From contig JAICUV010000235.1 of the NCBI GenBank assembly GCA_025935655.1, positions 1 to 5,398 of the forward strand: a stretch of DNA of 5,398 nt, given 5' to 3'. The stretch's first letter is position 1, and every line of letters begins with the position of its first letter. The translations under genes were made by a program, and so were the position numbers. Under the pieces are notes generated by a model, which ran no database searches, had not been told where the DNA came from, and saw only the letters and a program-made list of their open reading frames with translations. Below, piece by piece: positions 1 to 5,398 of this stretch. The DNA is from Chloroflexota bacterium (GTDB taxonomy: Bacteria > Chloroflexota > Limnocylindria > Limnocylindrales > CSP1-4).

Positions 1-1906
<1,906 letters not shown>

Positions 1907-1919
1907 GCCGACGCGCGGA

Positions 1920-1935
1920 TGCGGCGGATGCCGCA
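1920..1935 (+). terminator. Small hairpin downstream of uvrA, possible weak terminator
   Basis: A perfect 6-bp inverted repeat, TGCGGC / GCCGCA, flanks a GGAT loop 13 bases after the uvrA stop codon. It could end or attenuate the uvrA transcript. There is no T-tract after it, so it is not a canonical intrinsic terminator, and short GC palindromes arise easily in DNA of this composition. The position, between uvrA and a likely new promoter, is the main support. Confidence 0.25.
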
Positions 1936-1959
1936 CTGCCGCCCGTCCACCCGTGGGGC

Positions 1960-1965
1960 TAGACT
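1960..1965 (+). promoter_or_regulatory. Likely -10 element (TAGACT) for a leaderless transcript
   Basis: TAGACT fits the TAnnnT -10 consensus of housekeeping sigma factors and stands out in a GC-rich gap. It ends seven bases before the ATG at 1973, so initiation at the usual distance would put the first transcribed base at or next to the start codon. No Shine-Dalgarno sequence is visible before that ATG. Both facts point to leaderless translation of the DUF6941-like gene. The -35 region is weak: with an 18-base spacer the hexamer is CTGCCG at 1936-1941. Confidence 0.5.
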
Positions 1966-1972
1966 CGACGCC

Positions 1973-2410
1973 ATGCCGGAGATCGACTACGCCTTCCTCG
2001 CCGACGCAGCCGAGACGCAGCCCGGGCAGAAGTTCCACGTCCTGGGCGGGGGCATCACGCGGATCGGCGGTCGGACGTTCCCGCTCCGTCACCCGCACCT
2101 GGCGCTCGTCGTCGGGCTCCTCGTGACCGCCCCCGAGACCGAGCGCGAGCACGAGCTCCGGATCGTCCTCCTGGACCCGGACGGCGCGGAGGTGACCGGC
2201 GCGACGGGGAGCCTCGTGGCGCGTGGTCACCCCGACGGGCGCGACGCGATCCTCACCTTCAGCATCGACCTGTGGAACCTGACGTTCCCGGCCCCCGGCG
2301 ACTACTCGTTCCGGATCCTGGTCAACGGATCCGAGCGCAAGCGCCTCGCGCTCGTGCTCGTGCGCCCGGTCGATGCCGGCGCCGCGACCGGGTCCCAGAA
2401 CGACTCGTGA
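1973..2410 (+). CDS. DUF6941-like protein of unknown function
   Basis: This encodes 145 residues. The N-terminus MPEIDYAFLADAAE, the following FHVLGGGITRI, and the closing PGDYSFRILVNG segment match my recollection of the DUF6941 family, small bacterial proteins of unknown function. The sequence reads as alternating hydrophobic strands with turns (LALVVGLLVT, ELRIVLLDPDG, LTFSIDLWNLTF, RLALVLVRP), so a compact beta fold is likely. There is no signal peptide or clear membrane span, so it is probably cytoplasmic. An in-frame ATG at 1919 would add 18 residues of Arg-rich sequence unlike the family start. ATG 1973 is preferred because the conserved MPEIDYAF begins there and a -10 element sits just before it. 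It is the first gene of a pair with the 117-aa gene at 2407, whose GTG overlaps this stop codon. The family call is from memory of conserved motifs; the function is unknown. Confidence 0.8.
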   Translation: MPEIDYAFLADAAETQPGQKFHVLGGGITRIGGRTFPLRHPHLALVVGLLVTAPETEREHELRIVLLDPDGAEVTGATGSLVARGHPDGRDAILTFSIDLWNLTFPAPGDYSFRILVNGSERKRLALVLVRPVDAGAATGSQNDS

Positions 2411-2760
2411 CGGCCGGCCGGCACACGCCCGACGCCCGGAGCCGCCGCGGGCCCGCCCGCCACGAGCGACCCGCGATCGACGAGGCCGCCCTGATCGCCG
2501 CGCGCGCCGGCGACCGGATGGTGCGCGAGGCGCGCACGCGCGAGGCGGCGCGCTGGCTCGCGTACCTCGAGCCGTTGCCAGACAGCCTGCGGGACGCCGA
2601 CCTTGGCGACCTGCGCAAGGTCGCCTTGCGCGCCAGGGCCGCCTATGGCCCCAAGGACTCGGTGCGCGACGTCCTCCCGCCGGACGTGACGGAGCCGTTC
2701 CTCGACGCGATCGACCGCCTGCTCAGGGAGCTCGCGCGACGGGAGGTCGCGGGCGGCTGA
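2407..2760 (+). CDS. Hypothetical Arg-rich protein, 117 aa
   Basis: I do not recognise this protein. Translation from the GTG at 2407 gives 117 residues. That GTG overlaps the TGA of the upstream gene (GTGA), a typical translational-coupling arrangement, which is why it is chosen. An in-frame ATG at 2518 is the alternative start and would give about 80 residues. The first 35 or so residues are Arg/Pro-rich and probably disordered. The rest looks helical and densely charged, with segments REAARWLAYLEPLPDSLRD, LRKVALRARAAYGPKDSVRD and TEPFLDAIDRLLRELARRE. There are 21 Arg but only 2 Lys, balanced by about 20 acidic residues. No membrane span, cysteine or catalytic motif is visible. The lower-GC-bias residues (Tyr, Lys, Phe, Ile) cluster in the C-terminal half, and the codon positions keep normal bias there, which supports this frame as coding. 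It ends 16 bases from the convergent methyltransferase gene. Confidence 0.75.
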   Translation: MTAGRHTPDARSRRGPARHERPAIDEAALIAARAGDRMVREARTREAARWLAYLEPLPDSLRDADLGDLRKVALRARAAYGPKDSVRDVLPPDVTEPFLDAIDRLLRELARREVAGG

Positions 2761-2776
2761 CCGCCGTGGCGACGGC
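2752..2776. terminator. Two overlapping short hairpins at the convergent gene junction
   Basis: The 16-bp gap between convergent genes and the end of the plus-strand gene hold two 5-bp perfect inverted repeats. GGCGG/CCGCC (2752-2765) has loop CTGA, which is the region of the plus-strand stop codon. GCCGT/ACGGC (2763-2776) has loop GGCG. They share three bases, so only one could form fully at a time. Neither is followed by a T-tract on either strand. Function as a bidirectional terminator is a guess based on position. Confidence 0.2.
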
Positions 2777-3256
2777 TCAGTACAGGAACGGGATCATCCG
2801 CTTCGTCCGCGCGCGGTACGCGTCGTAGCCCGGGTACGCCTCCACGAGCCACGCCTCCTCGCGCGCCGACTTGAGTCGGAAGAACGCGAGCAGCACCAGC
2901 GACAGCCCGATCGAGATCGGCGATGCCGCGAACAGCCCCCAGCCGAGCGACACCAGCACGATCCCACCGTAGATCGGGTGCCGGACGAGGGCGTACGCAC
3001 CGGTCTCGACCAGGCGCGCGCCGTCGCGCGGTCTCGGGACCGGCGTGAACGCCTCGCGGAGCTCCACGGCGCCGCTCACCGCGAGCAGCCCGCCCCCGAC
3101 CACCAGCAGCCCGGCCACGATCGTCGTCACCGTCCGGGCCTCGCGCGCCCAGGCCCCGTTCACGGAGAACCCCGCCGCGGCGACCAGGACGAACAGGATC
3201 GACTGGACGAGGACCCAGCCCTCGCCCCGCGGGCCGAGGCTCGGCAGCCTCGTCAC
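2777..3256 (-). CDS. Isoprenylcysteine carboxyl methyltransferase (ICMT/PEMT)-family membrane protein
   Basis: This encodes 159 residues. Members of the family are integral-membrane, S-adenosylmethionine-dependent methyltransferases. Bacterial ones act on lipids or other small hydrophobic molecules and mostly have no known substrate. Hydrophobic spans lie at about residues 14-32, 42-62 and 99-126, the last being long enough for a helical hairpin. The family signature is clear: LVETGAYALVRHPIYGG with Arg92-His93-Pro94, then the C-terminal block with Glu133-Glu134, AYPGYDAYRARTKRMIPF and Tyr144/Tyr147, the part that closes over the cofactor in the family. The start is GTG at 3254-3256, which overlaps the TGA of the upstream acetyltransferase gene (GTGA), indicating coupled translation. 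The length is usual for the short bacterial members. It is the last gene of the minus-strand group. The family is well supported; the substrate cannot be told. Confidence 0.9.
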   Translation of the reverse strand: MTRLPSLGPRGEGWVLVQSILFVLVAAAGFSVNGAWAREARTVTTIVAGLLVVGGGLLAVSGAVELREAFTPVPRPRDGARLVETGAYALVRHPIYGGIVLVSLGWGLFAASPISIGLSLVLLAFFRLKSAREEAWLVEAYPGYDAYRARTKRMIPFLY

Positions 3257-3828
3257 CCGGCTCCCTGGCGCCCCCGCCAGTCGTCCGCCAGGACCGCCAT
3301 GAGGTGGACGTCCGCGAACCGCCCGTGGCGGAAGATCGCGTGGCGCTGGGTGCCCTCGAGCACGAAGCCCACCCGCTCGTAGACGAGCCTGGCGCGCGCG
3401 TTGAAGTCATAGACCTCGAGCCACACGCGCTCGAGCCGGAGCGTGTCGAACGCCCAGCCGACGAGCGCGCGGAGCGCATCGCTGCCCAGGCCGCGGTTCG
3501 TGTCCGCCGGATCGCCGATCGAGATCCCGAGGCCGGCGCTCCCGTTGCGCAGGTCGAGGTCGAACAGGCCGATCGTCCCGACGGGGCGGTCGTCCGCGAG
3601 GAGGCAGACCGTGAAGTGATAGCCGTCCTTGCCCTGCGCCGCGACCGTGCGCTCGAACCAGCCCTCCTCCATCGGGATCGACATCGGGGCGACGACGGCC
3701 AGCGTGCGCGTCGTGCGTTCGTCGTTGAACCAGCGCACGAACAGCGGGATGTCGGACCGCTCGGCCGCGCGGAGGTAGACCTGCCCGTGCGCGATCACCG
3801 GCTCCGTGCCGTCGCTCCTCGTGGCCAT
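3253..3828 (-). CDS. GNAT family N-acetyltransferase, RimJ/RimL-like
   Basis: This encodes 191 residues and is predicted to be a cytosolic acetyltransferase that moves an acetyl group from acetyl-CoA to an amine. VYLRAAERSDIPLFVRWFND (residues 17-36) is the N-terminal motif of the Acetyltransf_3 subfamily. PVGTIGLFDLDLRNGSAGLGISIGD (82-106) gives the central strands. NRGLGSDALRALVGWAF (111-127) is motif A, the pyrophosphate-binding loop, with N-R-G-L-G-S in place of the more usual Q/R-x-x-G-x-G/A. LRLERVWLEVYDFNARARLVYERVGF (130-155) is motif B with its typical asparagine and the YER-GF turn. The ATG at 3828 is preceded by a good Shine-Dalgarno sequence nine bases away. The gene follows the helicase by 42 bp and overlaps the methyltransferase start by four bases. 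Relatives acetylate ribosomal proteins, polyamines or antibiotics; nothing here selects among these. Confidence 0.93.
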   Translation of the reverse strand: MATRSDGTEPVIAHGQVYLRAAERSDIPLFVRWFNDERTTRTLAVVAPMSIPMEEGWFERTVAAQGKDGYHFTVCLLADDRPVGTIGLFDLDLRNGSAGLGISIGDPADTNRGLGSDALRALVGWAFDTLRLERVWLEVYDFNARARLVYERVGFVLEGTQRHAIFRHGRFADVHLMAVLADDWRGRQGAG

Positions 3829-3837
3829 CCCGCCTCG

Positions 3838-3845
3838 CTCCTTCC
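3838..3845 (-). promoter_or_regulatory. Shine-Dalgarno site of the acetyltransferase gene
   Basis: On the minus strand this reads GGAAGGAG, with nine bases before the ATG at 3826-3828. It is the clearest ribosome-binding site in the window and fixes the start of the acetyltransferase. By contrast, neither of the plus-strand genes nor the methyltransferase has an obvious one, which fits leaderless or coupled initiation for those. Confidence 0.75.
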
Positions 3846-3867
3846 CGTCGCGCGTCCTCGCGCCGGA

Positions 3868-3873
3868 AGTCTA
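3868..3873 (-). promoter_or_regulatory. Possible internal -10 element (TAGACT) overlapping the helicase stop codon
   Basis: Read on the minus strand, the helicase stop codon TAG is the first half of TAGACT, the same hexamer that precedes the DUF6941-like gene. If used as a -10 element it would start a transcript about 35 bases before the acetyltransferase ATG, long enough to include its Shine-Dalgarno site. With an 18-base spacer the -35 hexamer is CTGGGA, a weak match. The first three bases are constrained as a stop codon, which lowers the weight of the match. Confidence 0.3.
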
Positions 3874-5398
3874 CGCGGCGGCGGCATCGAGTCCCAGCTC
3901 GTCCGGGTCGAACCCCTCGAGGAGGAACCGCGATGGCGCGGCGGGGTCGTACAGGAGGGTCAGGGAACGCCGCGCCCGGGTCCACGCGACGTACGCCAGG
4001 CGGCGTTCCTCCTCGAGCGCCCGTTCCGGCTCCGTGGCGTCGCTCATCGACCGCCGGCCCGGGAACCCGTCCGCGAGCACGATGACGTGGTCCCACTCGA
4101 GCCCCTTCGTCCCGTGGGCCGTGGCGAGGGTCAGCGCGGCGTCGTCGCGCCGAAGCTCGGCCAGGCGCGCCCGGCGCGCTGCGACGGCGTCGCGCAGCGA
4201 GGCGAGATCGTGCACGCGGGCCGCCCAGCCGAGGAGCGCGGTCACGAGGTCCGCCGGCGACGGGCCGTCGGCCGGATCGGGCTCTGCGGCGTCGGCGCCC
4301 ACGTCGGCCTCGGCCTCCTCACGGAGCGTCGCTCGAAGCCGCCCCAGCAGGAGCAGCGGCGATGCCCGCGCCAGGGCGTGCGGATCGCTCGCGGCCGTGG
4401 CGCGGTCGAGGAGCGCGTCCAGCCGGTCGTCCTCGATGGGCAGCGGCAGGTCCGGCGCCCGGAACGGCACGCTGAGCTCCACCGCCGCCACGACGGCCAC
4501 CAGCAGCTCCCGGTTCGTCCGCGCGAGGATCGCCCGCGTCGTCCCGTCGTCAGGCCAGGTCGCCATCGCCCGCATGATCCGCACGAGGTCGTCCGCGCCG
4601 TCGGGTGCGAGCACGAGGCGGCCAGTTGCCGCCGGTCCCGCCACGATCCGCTTCGCGAACCGCTCCCGGTTGTGCTCGACGAGCCTGACGGCACGCTCGA
4701 CGACCGGCCGCGGACAGCGGTAGTTGGTGCTCAGGTCCACCCGCCGGAGCCCGGGCAGGTCCGCGGCCAGGCCCAGCACTCTCCGCACGTCGGCCAGGCG
4801 CCAGCCATAGATCGACTGGTCGTCGTCGCCGACGAACATCACGTTGTTGCCCGGCGCCGCAAGCAGGAGCGTGAGCTCGAGCTGTGTCCGGTCGAGGTCC
4901 TGCGCCTCGTCCACGAGCAAGCTGGTCGTCCGGGAGCGCCAGCGGGCGAGCGACCGGTGGTCCTCGCCCAGCAGGTGGAGGGCGCGGACGACGAGGTCGT
5001 CGAAGTCCAGCCCGCCGGTCTCGGCGACCGCGCGACCGTAGGCGACGTATGCCGACGCCACGGGTCCGGGCGCCGGGTCCGTCGCGACCTCCTCCCATCC
5101 GATGCGCAGGTCCAGCTTGAGCCGTGAGAACGCCAGGTCGAGGCGGCCGCGGTCGGCCCTGGTCGCCGTCGGGTAGAGCTCGCGGAGCAGGGCGTCCCGC
5201 TCGGTGAGCGGCTCCACGGCCACGCCCGCATCCGCGAGGATCTCCCGGCCCAGGGCGTGGAAGGTCCGGACCCGCACCGCGCCCGCCGCGACGCCCCGCG
5301 GCTGGAGCGCGGCGTCGAGGCGCTCCACGAGCTCGTCGGCTGCCCGCTTGTTGATCGCGACGCGGCAGATCGCGGCGGGGGAGGCCCCGCCGTCGACC
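3871..5398 (-). CDS. UvrD/PcrA-like superfamily 1 ATP-dependent DNA helicase, 5'-truncated by window
   Basis: 508 residues are visible and the frame stays open to the window edge, so the N-terminus with the Walker A loop (motif I) lies outside. The family uses ATP to translocate 3'-5' along single-stranded DNA and unwind duplexes in repair or recombination. Numbered from the first visible codon: motif Ia-like VAINKRAADEL near 13-23; VRTFHALG with TFH at 45-47; LDFDDLV; motif II (Walker B) LLVDEAQD with DEAQD at 163-167; motif III VGDDDQSIYGWR at 190-200; motif IV STNYRCP around 225; motif V TAHGTKGLEWDHV from 426; and motif VI YVAWTRA from 469. All visible motifs are intact. Motifs IV and V are only about 200 residues apart, shorter than in PcrA/UvrD, and the protein ends about 35 residues after motif VI. 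It is therefore a compact relative, not clearly UvrD, PcrA or Rep. It leads the minus-strand group, 42 bp before the acetyltransferase. Confidence 0.95.
   Translation of the reverse strand, partial: VDGGASPAAICRVAINKRAADELVERLDAALQPRGVAAGAVRVRTFHALGREILADAGVAVEPLTERDALLRELYPTATRADRGRLDLAFSRLKLDLRIGWEEVATDPAPGPVASAYVAYGRAVAETGGLDFDDLVVRALHLLGEDHRSLARWRSRTTSLLVDEAQDLDRTQLELTLLLAAPGNNVMFVGDDDQSIYGWRLADVRRVLGLAADLPGLRRVDLSTNYRCPRPVVERAVRLVEHNRERFAKRIVAGPAATGRLVLAPDGADDLVRIMRAMATWPDDGTTRAILARTNRELLVAVVAAVELSVPFRAPDLPLPIEDDRLDALLDRATAASDPHALARASPLLLLGRLRATLREEAEADVGADAAEPDPADGPSPADLVTALLGWAARVHDLASLRDAVAARRARLAELRRDDAALTLATAHGTKGLEWDHVIVLADGFPGRRSMSDATEPERALEEERRLAYVAWTRARRSLTLLYDPAAPSRFLLEGFDPDELGLDAAAA

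Noticed and set aside
1919..1972. Upstream ATG at 1919 as the start of the DUF6941-like gene
   Set aside because: It would add 18 residues unlike the family, would start within the hairpin just after uvrA, and would place the -10-like element inside the coding region. ATG 1973 begins exactly at the conserved MPEIDYAF.
2643..3479. A 278-codon minus-strand frame spanning the methyltransferase and parts of its neighbours
   Set aside because: It is out of frame with both the acetyltransferase and the methyltransferase, which show full-length family motifs, and it crosses the convergent junction into the plus-strand gene.
3304..5127. A 607-codon open frame on the plus strand opposite the helicase and acetyltransferase
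   Set aside because: It lies antisense to two genes with clear family motifs. Its translation is a monotonous Arg/Glu/Val/Pro mix without domains, as expected when GC-rich third positions remove stop codons from the opposite strand.

Overview
The window is GC-rich bacterial DNA (roughly 70% G+C by eye, with codons ending almost always in G or C), packed with genes on both strands. The composition, GTG starts, GTGA gene overlaps and a TAnnnT element just before a start codon with no Shine-Dalgarno suit a high-GC lineage such as Actinobacteria or high-GC Chloroflexota. The sequence alone does not decide between them.

Layout: two convergent gene groups meet at a 16-bp gap near 2761-2776. On the plus strand are the 3' two-thirds of uvrA (1-1906, 5' end outside the window), then a 66-bp gap with a small hairpin and a likely leaderless promoter, a 145-aa DUF6941-like protein (1973-2410), and a 117-aa Arg-rich protein of unknown function (2407-2760) that starts inside the previous stop codon. 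On the minus strand, in transcription order, are a UvrD/PcrA-like SF1 helicase (5398-3871, N-terminus outside the window), a RimJ/RimL-type GNAT acetyltransferase (3828-3253) and a membrane isoprenylcysteine carboxyl methyltransferase-family protein (3256-2777).

How the genes may work together: UvrA recognises lesions in nucleotide excision repair, and UvrD-type helicases remove the incised strand. The helicase here is a compact, divergent member rather than a clear UvrD orthologue, so a shared repair role is only suggested by proximity. The acetyltransferase and methyltransferase are translationally coupled and probably co-expressed. The DUF6941-like and 117-aa proteins are likewise coupled. 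No substrate can be assigned to any of these four.

There is no sign of a mobile element, CRISPR array, RNA gene or phage. I found no convincing new multi-gene system. The most interesting points are a TAGACT hexamer found in both multi-base same-strand intergenic gaps, the uncharacterised DUF6941-like/117-aa pair, and the reduced helicase architecture.
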